Positions 14,094-21,124 of a stretch of DNA of 21,124 bases are shown piece by piece. Position 1 is the first letter of the stretch. Every line of letters starts with the position of its first letter. This DNA comes from a virus: the IMG/VR virus record IMGVR_UViG_3300025646_000459, positions 1-21,124 of that record. One strand, written 5' to 3'. The notes under the pieces are model-generated. The model had not been told where the DNA came from and did no database searches. It was given only the letters and a program-made list of their open reading frames with translations. The position numbers and the translations under genes were made by a program.

Positions 14094-17051
14094 ATGGAAA
14101 AGTTAACTCCAGTTAGACCAGCTTCCATTATCGGTAATACTCGTCTCAAAGAATTGAAGACGATAAAAGGTGTTGCGACTAATTTAATTTCACAGAAAAA
14201 GAAAAATTTTGATCTAGAAAAAAAGTTTTTTAAAGTCGAAAAGGATTCAATTACTAGAGCTAGGTCATTAGAAAAAGAAAGACAGCAAGAACAAAAGAAA
14301 CCGAAGTCGGGTGCGGCTGCAATAAAAAAAGAAATCAAAGAACAGTCAGTAAAGTTATATGATTTGTTCAAATTTTTTGTTGGATATAAAGTTCTTCAGT
14401 GGATGTCTAAAACTGAGAATATAAAGTCTCTTGGTGAAATTGCAAAGGCAATGCAGAACATATTCAAGGTAATTGATTACCTTGCTGGAATTGGGGTTGA
14501 AGGTGTTCTTGGTGGATTACATAGTGTTTTATTTGGAGGAAGTTTTCTAGAAAGATTCTTTGGAGTGTTCAAAGCCATCGGTGGGCTTTTTATTATCAGA
14601 AGATTATTATCTCCAGGTAAAATACTTAAAGACATTGCTTGGATTCTAAAGAATAAAAAAAATATTAGTAGAGTATTCAAAGCAATAGGTTCTGGTAAAT
14701 TCAAAGAAGCTATTGGAAGAATCTTTAAATTATTAAATCCAACTTTGTATACTACATATACAAAAGGTTTAACTGCTGGAATTAAAAGAGTAGTTTTAAA
14801 AGTATTTGGTAAAAATGCATTAAAATTTCTAACTAAAGTAGCATCTAAAATTGGATTTGCATCTGCAAAGCAATTTGTAAAAAATACTATAAAGACTGCT
14901 GCCAAACCATTAAGTAGAATTCCTTTAGTTGGTCCTATACTTGGATTTGGACTCAACTTAATTTTTGGTGATCCATTAGATAAGGCGGCAGTCAAACTAA
15001 TTGGATCTAGCATTGGTGCCTGGCTTGGTGGTATTGTTATGGGAGCATTGGGAAGTATTATCCCAGTTGCTGGAACTGCTGCAGGTGCTGGATTTGGAGC
15101 TGTTGTTGGTGGGCTAGTTGGAGATTGGGTTGGGGATAAACTATATGGATTCTTCAAAGGATTTACTGCACCAAAAGAACCTGCTCTTGCAGTTGGTGGT
15201 ATTGTAACAAAACCAACTAGAGCACTTATTGGTGAGGCAGGACCAGAAGCAGTTATTCCATTGCCTAGAATTTATGATGGCACTATATTAAATGCTCCAA
15301 TTGGCATAGTTGCATCTTCTATGATTGGTGGAATGGATGCAGTTATAACTTCACTTGGACCTATTGGATTAACAATTCGTCCATATGCATCTAGTTTATT
15401 ATCACCTTATCGAAGAGAATTTGGATCAAGTAATTATGTATTTACTTCCAATATTCGTGGTGCTACTAATGAATTTGATATCAAAGAATCAAAAGTAGAT
15501 AACAAAGAAGTTGAAAAAATAATTGGTTTGAATAAAACTTTGAATATCATTTCAAAGAAGGAATCTACTGATGAATCTAAAAAGTCTAGATATAATTCTG
15601 GCAATAGCATCAGAGAAATTCTTGCTGATATTTTAAACAATATTATTAACTTAGATTTTACTAAAAAGAAATCCACAAGACCTAGAAGACCAGGAGATCC
15701 TACTGGAGATATTGGTGATCTTACTGGTGAAGTAGATTTGTCATCTGCAGATGATAGAACATTATTAAAACAACTTGCACTTGCAGAAGCTGCTGGTGAA
15801 GGTGTAATTGGAATGGCACTTGTAGTTAATTCAGTACTGAATAGAAAGAGAATACTGGATGGTGGGAAATCTGCAGGGTTTTATGGTGCGAATGATAAGA
15901 GTATTCGTGGAATCATTTATGGTTCAGGACAATACACCCCAGTCAGTAATGGGAGTATAAACAAACAGTGGGGACAAGGATCATTAGATCTTGCCGAGAA
16001 AGCCCTCCAAATGGGTATGGATAAAACTAAGTTGAAGTCTGCACTAGAAGCTGAAGGTCTTAGTGGCAATACCGTAAAGTATTTAATTAATGCAACTGGA
16101 TTTAGAAACTATGCAGCAGGAGCAGAAATAGATACTTCTCAGCAAGTGAACGAAACGAATTATAAGAGACACACATTTAATACTGCTGGTGTTGCAAAGA
16201 TGCAACAAGGTGGATTAGTTTCCAGGGGAGATATTACTAGTAAGTTTGGAAATAAAGAACAATTTAGAAAACATGCACATGAAGGCATAGATATTGCGTT
16301 TGCTTCTGGAACACCATTATCTTTTAATTTGGGTGGACAGTTTATAAAAATTGGTAGAACTTCTAGTATAGAAAAAGAAGCGAATGGTGGTTATGGTCAA
16401 TATATGGATGTGAAATTAACTGATGGAAAAATTGCCAGACTTGCACATTTAAGTTCTATACCATCATGGGTAAAGGAAGGACAAAGTTTTAATCCAAATT
16501 CAGTTATTGCAATGAGTGGTGGAGTTCCAAAAACTCCAGGTGCAGGTAGATCTGGTGGAGCACATTTACATTTAGAGCAACATACCACGAAAAAAGATTT
16601 AGCAGAAACTTTAAATGGTAAAGTTGATCCGTTGACTCAAGGATTATTTTCATTACTGAGAAAAGGTGGAACTCCTGGTCAAACAACGTCTCCAGCTGCA
16701 CCTTCGACCACACCTACTGCACCAGCTGATAGTGTTGCTCCAGCAGAAGAAACTGAATCAACTGACCCAGCATTTAATCCAACTGATGTAGCGAATAATC
16801 TTGCAAAGTTGTATCAAATGTTAAATGCTCCAGCCAAATTCAATGGAGCACAAATGGAAAAAGATAGTATGGAACATCTTCAGGCATTTAAAGACTTTGC
16901 TCCATCGCCAGATACATATATTGTAATGGGTGGAACAAATATAGTATCATCTACTAATCTGATAACACCAATGAAATTTCCAGACTATTCTACAGGATCA
17001 TTTTCTACAATAGATAGTTCAATGGCATTCAATCTCAAAACAAGACTCTAA
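14094..17051 (+). CDS. Large tail/baseplate protein with SleB-type hydrolase and M23 peptidase domains
   Basis: The 985-residue protein is a paralogue of the one before it, sharing FFVGYKVLQW (94-103), GGIVTKPTRALIGEAGPEAV (368-387) and a VANNLAKLYQMLNAPA box (899-914). A glycine-zipper hydrophobic segment (about 302-349) may cross or enter a membrane. Residues about 553-695 resemble the SleB-type cell-wall hydrolase: LKQLALAEAAGEG with Glu565, VVNSVLNR, and a GSGQYTPV turn. Residues about 711-850 are an M23 zinc peptidase: HEGIDIA (His729, Asp733), LAHLSS (His785) and GAHLHLE (His824, His826), all ligand and catalytic positions present. So it can probably cut both glycan and peptide bonds. 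One base separates it from the gene before; it overlaps gp27 by TAATG. Whether it is the tape measure is uncertain. Confidence 0.75.
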   Translation: MEKLTPVRPASIIGNTRLKELKTIKGVATNLISQKKKNFDLEKKFFKVEKDSITRARSLEKERQQEQKKPKSGAAAIKKEIKEQSVKLYDLFKFFVGYKVLQWMSKTENIKSLGEIAKAMQNIFKVIDYLAGIGVEGVLGGLHSVLFGGSFLERFFGVFKAIGGLFIIRRLLSPGKILKDIAWILKNKKNISRVFKAIGSGKFKEAIGRIFKLLNPTLYTTYTKGLTAGIKRVVLKVFGKNALKFLTKVASKIGFASAKQFVKNTIKTAAKPLSRIPLVGPILGFGLNLIFGDPLDKAAVKLIGSSIGAWLGGIVMGALGSIIPVAGTAAGAGFGAVVGGLVGDWVGDKLYGFFKGFTAPKEPALAVGGIVTKPTRALIGEAGPEAVIPLPRIYDGTILNAPIGIVASSMIGGMDAVITSLGPIGLTIRPYASSLLSPYRREFGSSNYVFTSNIRGATNEFDIKESKVDNKEVEKIIGLNKTLNIISKKESTDESKKSRYNSGNSIREILADILNNIINLDFTKKKSTRPRRPGDPTGDIGDLTGEVDLSSADDRTLLKQLALAEAAGEGVIGMALVVNSVLNRKRILDGGKSAGFYGANDKSIRGIIYGSGQYTPVSNGSINKQWGQGSLDLAEKALQMGMDKTKLKSALEAEGLSGNTVKYLINATGFRNYAAGAEIDTSQQVNETNYKRHTFNTAGVAKMQQGGLVSRGDITSKFGNKEQFRKHAHEGIDIAFASGTPLSFNLGGQFIKIGRTSSIEKEANGGYGQYMDVKLTDGKIARLAHLSSIPSWVKEGQSFNPNSVIAMSGGVPKTPGAGRSGGAHLHLEQHTTKKDLAETLNGKVDPLTQGLFSLLRKGGTPGQTTSPAAPSTTPTAPADSVAPAEETESTDPAFNPTDVANNLAKLYQMLNAPAKFNGAQMEKDSMEHLQAFKDFAPSPDTYIVMGGTNIVSSTNLITPMKFPDYSTGSFSTIDSSMAFNLKTRL

Positions 17052-18373
17052 TGAATCAAGAATTTCCTGGAGATTTTTCTCTAAAATCAATAAAACTATA
17101 TCCTATTCCTGCTGTCAATAGAAGTGAACGTACCTTTGTGGATATTAAAGAACTTGTTCAGGAAGTTACTTTTTATCAAAGTATTATTTCTACCAGTTTA
17201 TATTGTCAACTTGTAGTTAACGATATTGGAGAAAATTTAATTGAGACTTTACCTTTGATTGGACGAGAGAGAATTGAATTAAATATCTCAACACCATATG
17301 CAAAGTATGATTTAAATTTTTATATTCATAAAATTGATGGTCGAGTGATGCAAGAGAAGAACCAAGTTTATGTGGTTCATGCTGTGAGTAAAGAAGCATT
17401 AGATAATGAATACACTAGAATTCGTGAAAGAGTAGATGGGAAAAAAGCAGAAGTATTTCTAGAAGAAAAACTAAAAGCAATAAGCAAGAAGGAATTTAAA
17501 AAGAATGTAGATGCTACACTATATCCATTTGATATGTATGTTCCTAATTGGAGATTATTTGATACCGCAATATGGATGTCTCGTAGAAGTGTTCCAGTCA
17601 AAAATAAATCTTCAGTTGGGTATTTGTTCTATGAAACATTTGATGGATATAATTTTAAATCTCTAGATACTTTATTTGATGCAGATGCATATCCAAACAA
17701 AACAATTAAATATACTTTTGTCCAGGGAAATACTGATGCATCTAGAACAGATTTTAATAATTATAGGATTATGAATTATTCATCGACTAAAGCTTTTGAT
17801 ATTTTAGATGACCTTCGCAATGGAGCTTTTGCACATAATGCATTGTACGTAGATATTAATAATCGTAATTTTCAAAATTGGAATACTAATGTATCAACAT
17901 ACTGGAAAGATATGAGTCATCTCAATAAAATGACACCATACCAGGATACAGATTTATTGAAAAGACCATCTAGATTAATCTATAGACCTACAACTACGTC
18001 AACGTTTGGATGGAAAGATTTATCAAATGAAGACATTGAAAACTTAAATAATGTAGATGAAGTAAATAAAAATTATGAAAAGTCTATCTATAGATATTAC
18101 TTCCTAGAATATAATAAATTAGAAATTGCTATTCCTGGAGATTTAAAAATACAACCAGGGTATGTCATTAATGTTTCGATTCCTTCACCAAAAAGAACTA
18201 AAGATAACAAAGTAAAAGAAGACACTAGATTAAGCGGAAGGTATATTGTTCATTCTGTCAAGCATACCATCCTAAATAGAACTGAACTTAGAACTATTGC
18301 TACATTAACGAGAGATTCATTCGGTGGCAATGAAATCAAAACAACTAATGTACCCAGCGGAGCAACATTCTAA
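17051..18373 (+). CDS. 27: Baseplate hub protein gp27
   Basis: In T4, trimeric gp27 forms the hub cup on which gp5 sits. The 440-residue protein (T4: 391) has an N-terminal KLYPIPAVNRSERTFVDIKE and VTFYQSIISTSLYCQLVVND. Next comes LIETLPLIGRERIELNIST with an IHKIDGR strand, and then QEKNQVYVVHAVSKEALDNE. This last run, with a strand ending in a V-x-H-x-x-S-x-E-A turn, is the gp27 signature. FDILDDLRNGAFAHNALYVD and the C-terminal LEIAIPGDLKIQPGYVINVS fit the later tube-like domains. It overlaps the 985-residue protein (TAATG) and abuts the CP12-like gene. Position before gp5 supports the call. Confidence 0.85.
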   Translation: MNQEFPGDFSLKSIKLYPIPAVNRSERTFVDIKELVQEVTFYQSIISTSLYCQLVVNDIGENLIETLPLIGRERIELNISTPYAKYDLNFYIHKIDGRVMQEKNQVYVVHAVSKEALDNEYTRIRERVDGKKAEVFLEEKLKAISKKEFKKNVDATLYPFDMYVPNWRLFDTAIWMSRRSVPVKNKSSVGYLFYETFDGYNFKSLDTLFDADAYPNKTIKYTFVQGNTDASRTDFNNYRIMNYSSTKAFDILDDLRNGAFAHNALYVDINNRNFQNWNTNVSTYWKDMSHLNKMTPYQDTDLLKRPSRLIYRPTTTSTFGWKDLSNEDIENLNNVDEVNKNYEKSIYRYYFLEYNKLEIAIPGDLKIQPGYVINVSIPSPKRTKDNKVKEDTRLSGRYIVHSVKHTILNRTELRTIATLTRDSFGGNEIKTTNVPSGATF

Positions 18374-18589
18374 ATGGATAAAAATATAGATCAACATATT
18401 GATCGCAATCGAGATGAATTAATAGATTGCAATGTCAATTCCCAAAGACGTAGATTTCTAGAAAGTGAACTAGAATCATTAATTAAATATAAAGAAGCTC
18501 ATCCAACTAAAACAGAAGATCCAAGTCCATTAGATTTATTCTGCAACGAAAACCCAGACGCTCCTGAATGCCGTATCTACGAAGTGTAA
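18374..18589 (+). CDS. Small CP12-like protein within the hub operon
   Basis: The 71-residue protein starts directly after the gp27 stop with no gap. The N-terminus is polar and helical (DRNRDELIDCNVNSQRRR), with a single Cys19. The C-terminus PLDLFCNENPDAPECRIYEV (52-71) looks like the GAPDH-binding tail of CP12, whose usual form is C-x-x-NP-x-x-x-EC-x-x-Y-D/E. Cys57 and Cys66 would be the redox-active pair. Spacing from an ELESL helix to Cys57 also resembles CP12. The central AWDxVEEL motif and the second N-terminal Cys are missing, so the PRK-binding loop looks incomplete. Cyanophages are known to carry CP12, which shuts the Calvin cycle towards NADPH production. A structural role that merely reuses the motif cannot be excluded. 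Confidence 0.6.
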   Translation: MDKNIDQHIDRNRDELIDCNVNSQRRRFLESELESLIKYKEAHPTKTEDPSPLDLFCNENPDAPECRIYEV

Positions 18590-18592
18590 TAA

Positions 18593-21043
18593 ATGTCAAT
18601 CAATCCTACATTACAAAATTCTGCATTCCTTGGTAATAATGATTTCACTTGGTGGCTAGGCACTGTAGAAAATCCTGATGATCGAGATGCTAAACTGGGT
18701 AGAGTTCGTGTAAAAATTCTCGGTTTCCATGATCCATTTGAGAAGCCAGAAAATTTACCATGGGCACTTGTTCTTCAACCAACTACTAATGCTGCCACCA
18801 GTGGTATTGGAAACGCTGCTAATGCGGGATTGAAAGCAGGTAGCTTTGTAATGGGATTTTTCTTAGATTATCCTGACTGCCAGCAGCCTGTAGTCATGGG
18901 TTCATTCTACAGTCAAATCAGACCAATTTTTGCAGATCCAGATAGCCTTGCAGCTGCAAATAATCCTGGAATTGTAAATGTAGTAACATCTCAAGAATCT
19001 AAAACTGGACAACCACAAGATGCAGAAAGAACTAATGATGCAGGTGGGCTTGCATCAGATTCTGTTGCAGCTGCTTCTCTTCCTGCATCTCCATCTAATC
19101 CATCTGGTAATTTAGGTGCAACTTCTATTGCAGATGGTAAAGATGGTCCAGCAAAAACACTCGCAGAAGATATTAAAAGATGTATTGAAGGACTTGGAAA
19201 TATATTTAAAACTGGAGTTGTATATAATCCAAACGCAACTAGTCCAAAATTAGCAAGAGACTTATCAATAGAGGAACATTTTGTTACAGTTAGTAATGTT
19301 GCAGCATTTCCTCCAATTGGAGTCATTCAAATAGGAAGTGAAAAGATTGGGTATAATGGAAAAAATGAAAAGTCTTTGGTTAATATAAAAAGAGGACTAC
19401 AAGGAACAACACCTACTGCACATTCTTCTGGAGCTTCAGTTAAATATATCAAAAAAACTGATACTCCTATTGAAATCTATGGTAAATTTACAAATAAAGT
19501 TGTAGATTTAAAGACTGCTGTAGATAGATGTATTAAAGTAATTAGAAATTTAGTTTGGTATATTGTCAATAAAGTTAAATCTTGGTTGATGGAAGAAGTC
19601 ACCAGAATTTTAAATAATATTGGATTGGGTGCAAGTAGTCCTATTCCATATTTTGTTAAAACTATTACTGAAGTTGTAGTTCAAGTTTTACGAACTATTG
19701 CATGTACAATTGATGAAGCATTAGTAGATGCATTGATGAATGGAATCGAAGGATTCATAAGGGACTTCGTTGAAAATATGGCTAATGATTTATTAGAATT
19801 GGCAGATAATTATATTCGATTTGCAGAAGAATGTGTTAATAATATATTTGGATCTATTTTTGAAATTGTAGCAATTGGAACTGAAATTGCAAGTGCTATT
19901 CAAGGTATTATTTCATTAATAAAAAGTGTTGGTAATATTGGAAAGATGGGAGATTTATTTGATGAGAAAGGATTTGTAAATGCAAACATGCTAGCCAATA
20001 TTGGAAATATAGTTGGGTTTATTTTAAATTTACTTGGTATTGGTTGCAATAAGACTACAGATTCTCCATTGCAAATTGATTGGAATGAATGTGCATTGAC
20101 AGGCAATAATTGCAACCCATTCAATTTTAGAGTTACTAGTAATATTGCAGGTAAGTGGAATCCAGAATATTCAAAGGTTTTTGTTCAGGCTTCTGAAGCA
20201 GGTCATGCTATTGTTATGGACGATACTCCATATCATAATAGACTTGTAATTGAAGCTGCTGGAAGTAGAACTGGATTTCAGGTTGATGATGATGGAAACA
20301 TTCGTGTCACTAACAGTAATAATAAAGTAGAGGTTACTTTTGGCAAGCAAGAAGTTACCATCATGGGAGATGCCCATGTAAAAGTAAAGGGTGATTATCA
20401 CTTAAAAGTTGGAGGTAACTACCATCTAGAGGTTGATGGACAATATAATGTGTTTGCAAATAGAGAAAGTAAAATAACTTATAACGGAGAACACGAGACA
20501 ATTTATAGTAATGATGCCAAACTAAGTGCAGCAAATGGATTAGCAATCACTGGGTCTAAAATAGGTCTCAGTGCATCTGGGCAGTTGGATATGTATGCGC
20601 CAACATTTAGCACTGTTTGCACAGAACAAAATCACTTACTATCTGGTTCATGGAATTTATTTGCAATGTATGAAAACAAATATATTGGCTTGAATAAATT
20701 TTGCTTGGTTGGAGGAAATAAAATCAATCTTCGTGCAGGTACAAATACGGATATTGGAACTGGAGTATCTAATAAATTCCAAGCAACTGCGGAAAAAGTT
20801 TGGAAAGGTGGGTTATATAATACTACAATTATGGGAGTGAATAGTGTTAATCGTTTAGGTATTAATAATGATATCACGAAGGGAATAACATCAAACAGTA
20901 GATTAGCTGTTCAAGTGGAAACAGTTGGTGGAGCTAATTTCTGTGTTACTGCAGCCCCAGAATCAAGGAGTGTAGAGGGGCCATTGTTAGATGAGAGTGC
21001 TTCATTTGCAATGAGAATAGCACCTGCCATCTTCGATACATAA
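18593..21043 (+). CDS. 5: gp5-like baseplate hub/spike protein without lysozyme domain
   Basis: The 816-residue protein begins with a gp5/VgrG OB-fold (about 15-110: WWLGTVENPDD, LGRVRVKILGFHDPFE, LPWALVLQP, GSFVMGFFLDYPDCQQPVVM). A low-complexity Ala/Ser/Pro stretch follows (112-185). Next is a small beta domain with FPPIGVIQIGSEKIGYNGK (about 225-285). Then comes a long hydrophobic helical region (about 298-490) with several Cys. From about 520 it turns beta-rich, with strand repeats VKVKGDYHLKVGGNYHLEVDGQYN (split over 596-619), the triple beta-helix seen in the T4 gp5 needle. I find no T4-type lysozyme between OB and needle; T4 gp5 is 575 residues with lysozyme at 174-339. It closes the late operon. 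Confidence 0.85.
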   Translation: MSINPTLQNSAFLGNNDFTWWLGTVENPDDRDAKLGRVRVKILGFHDPFEKPENLPWALVLQPTTNAATSGIGNAANAGLKAGSFVMGFFLDYPDCQQPVVMGSFYSQIRPIFADPDSLAAANNPGIVNVVTSQESKTGQPQDAERTNDAGGLASDSVAAASLPASPSNPSGNLGATSIADGKDGPAKTLAEDIKRCIEGLGNIFKTGVVYNPNATSPKLARDLSIEEHFVTVSNVAAFPPIGVIQIGSEKIGYNGKNEKSLVNIKRGLQGTTPTAHSSGASVKYIKKTDTPIEIYGKFTNKVVDLKTAVDRCIKVIRNLVWYIVNKVKSWLMEEVTRILNNIGLGASSPIPYFVKTITEVVVQVLRTIACTIDEALVDALMNGIEGFIRDFVENMANDLLELADNYIRFAEECVNNIFGSIFEIVAIGTEIASAIQGIISLIKSVGNIGKMGDLFDEKGFVNANMLANIGNIVGFILNLLGIGCNKTTDSPLQIDWNECALTGNNCNPFNFRVTSNIAGKWNPEYSKVFVQASEAGHAIVMDDTPYHNRLVIEAAGSRTGFQVDDDGNIRVTNSNNKVEVTFGKQEVTIMGDAHVKVKGDYHLKVGGNYHLEVDGQYNVFANRESKITYNGEHETIYSNDAKLSAANGLAITGSKIGLSASGQLDMYAPTFSTVCTEQNHLLSGSWNLFAMYENKYIGLNKFCLVGGNKINLRAGTNTDIGTGVSNKFQATAEKVWKGGLYNTTIMGVNSVNRLGINNDITKGITSNSRLAVQVETVGGANFCVTAAPESRSVEGPLLDESASFAMRIAPAIFDT

Positions 21044-21049
21044 TCATGA

Positions 21050-21068
21050 GGGGGGTTGACACGCCCCC
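21050..21068. other. GC-rich hairpin between gp5 and next promoter
   Basis: GGGGG (21051-21055) can pair with CCCCC (21064-21068) around an 8-base loop, 7 bases past the gp5 stop codon. No T-run follows, so it is not a standard terminator. The loop holds the TTGAC of the next promoter's -35 box. It may slow polymerase or protect the 3' end of the hub mRNA. Confidence 0.55.
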
Positions 21069-21084
21069 AGTAGCGTGCTATACT
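21056..21084 (+). promoter_or_regulatory. Consensus sigma70 promoter for the gene at the right edge
   Basis: A perfect TTGACA (21056-21061) lies 17 bases before TATACT (21079-21084). The expected start is near 21091, giving a short leader before the ATG at 21107. It marks a new, probably early, transcription unit after the late hub operon. Confidence 0.85.
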
Positions 21085-21106
21085 ATGTGGGTACTGAGGG
21101 ATGCCT

Positions 21107-21124
21107 ATGAACATTCGGGATAAT
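21107..21124 (+). CDS. Start of a new gene, cut by the window edge
   Basis: The ATG at 21107 is preceded by GAGGG (21096-21100) with a 6-base spacer and lies downstream of the consensus promoter. Only six codons (MNIRDN) are visible. An in-frame ATG at 21101 abuts the ribosome site and is the poorer start. No identity can be given. Confidence 0.5.

Noticed and set aside
14477-15157. 226-codon antisense frame opposite the 985-residue protein gene
   Set aside because: It is rich in Pro, Asn and Leu as expected from reading Gly/Lys-rich helices backwards; no start signal and no promoter; the sense gene fully explains the DNA.
1-21124. tRNA genes, CRISPR arrays, insertion sequences or integrase/attachment sites
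   Set aside because: I looked for cloverleaf-like stretches, regularly spaced repeats, transposase motifs and terminal inverted repeats and saw none; genes fill the window with no gap above 300 bases.

Overview
This window is a compact, AT-rich, tightly packed piece of a T4-like myovirus genome. Several features point to a phage of marine cyanobacteria (Synechococcus/Prochlorococcus type) rather than an enteric T4 relative. The T4 core proteins are of the diverged marine type, such as a gp32 with no cysteines. It also carries a DUF1825 protein, a family otherwise typical of cyanobacterial chromosomes, and a small protein whose C-terminus looks like the Calvin-cycle regulator CP12. These host assignments rest on recognition by eye; no search was run.

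Layout. Positions 1-5880 (+) are a replication/nucleotide-metabolism operon: a partial unknown gene, a 52-aa and a 78-aa small gene, RNase H, three conserved unknowns, the FAD-dependent thymidylate synthase ThyX, PhoH, a PD-(D/E)XK nuclease, the late-transcription co-activator gp33, the helicase loader gp59 and DUF1825. Most junctions are ATGA/TAATG overlaps or gaps of a few bases. A consensus sigma70 promoter at 5864-5892 precedes gp32 (5955-6857), and a strong hairpin terminator closes that unit. The order rnh...33-59-(DUF1825)-32 follows T4.

Positions 6890-8533 (-) are a two-gene island, gp48 then gp53, for the tail-tube cap and a baseplate wedge protein. It converges on gp32 at the terminator and diverges from the next operon at a 36-bp spacer with back-to-back T4-type late promoters. 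Positions 8570-21043 (+) form a late structural operon: head-completion nuclease gp4, an unknown, a tail-tube/gp54-like protein, gp26, a frameshifted gp51-like extension, two large paralogous tail proteins (920 and 985 aa) carrying peptidoglycan-hydrolase domains, gp27 hub, the CP12-like small protein, and a gp5-like spike/hub with no visible lysozyme domain. The window ends with another consensus promoter and the first codons of a new gene.

The most notable points are four. First, gp26 ends on a canonical -1 slippery heptamer with an internal Shine-Dalgarno and a downstream hairpin, giving a probable gp26-gp51 fusion like the G/GT tail chaperones. Second, a CP12-like gene lies inside the baseplate-hub operon. 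Third, cell-wall-degrading domains appear to have moved from gp5 to two large tail proteins. Fourth, the divergent late promoters each overlap the start codon of the opposite gene.
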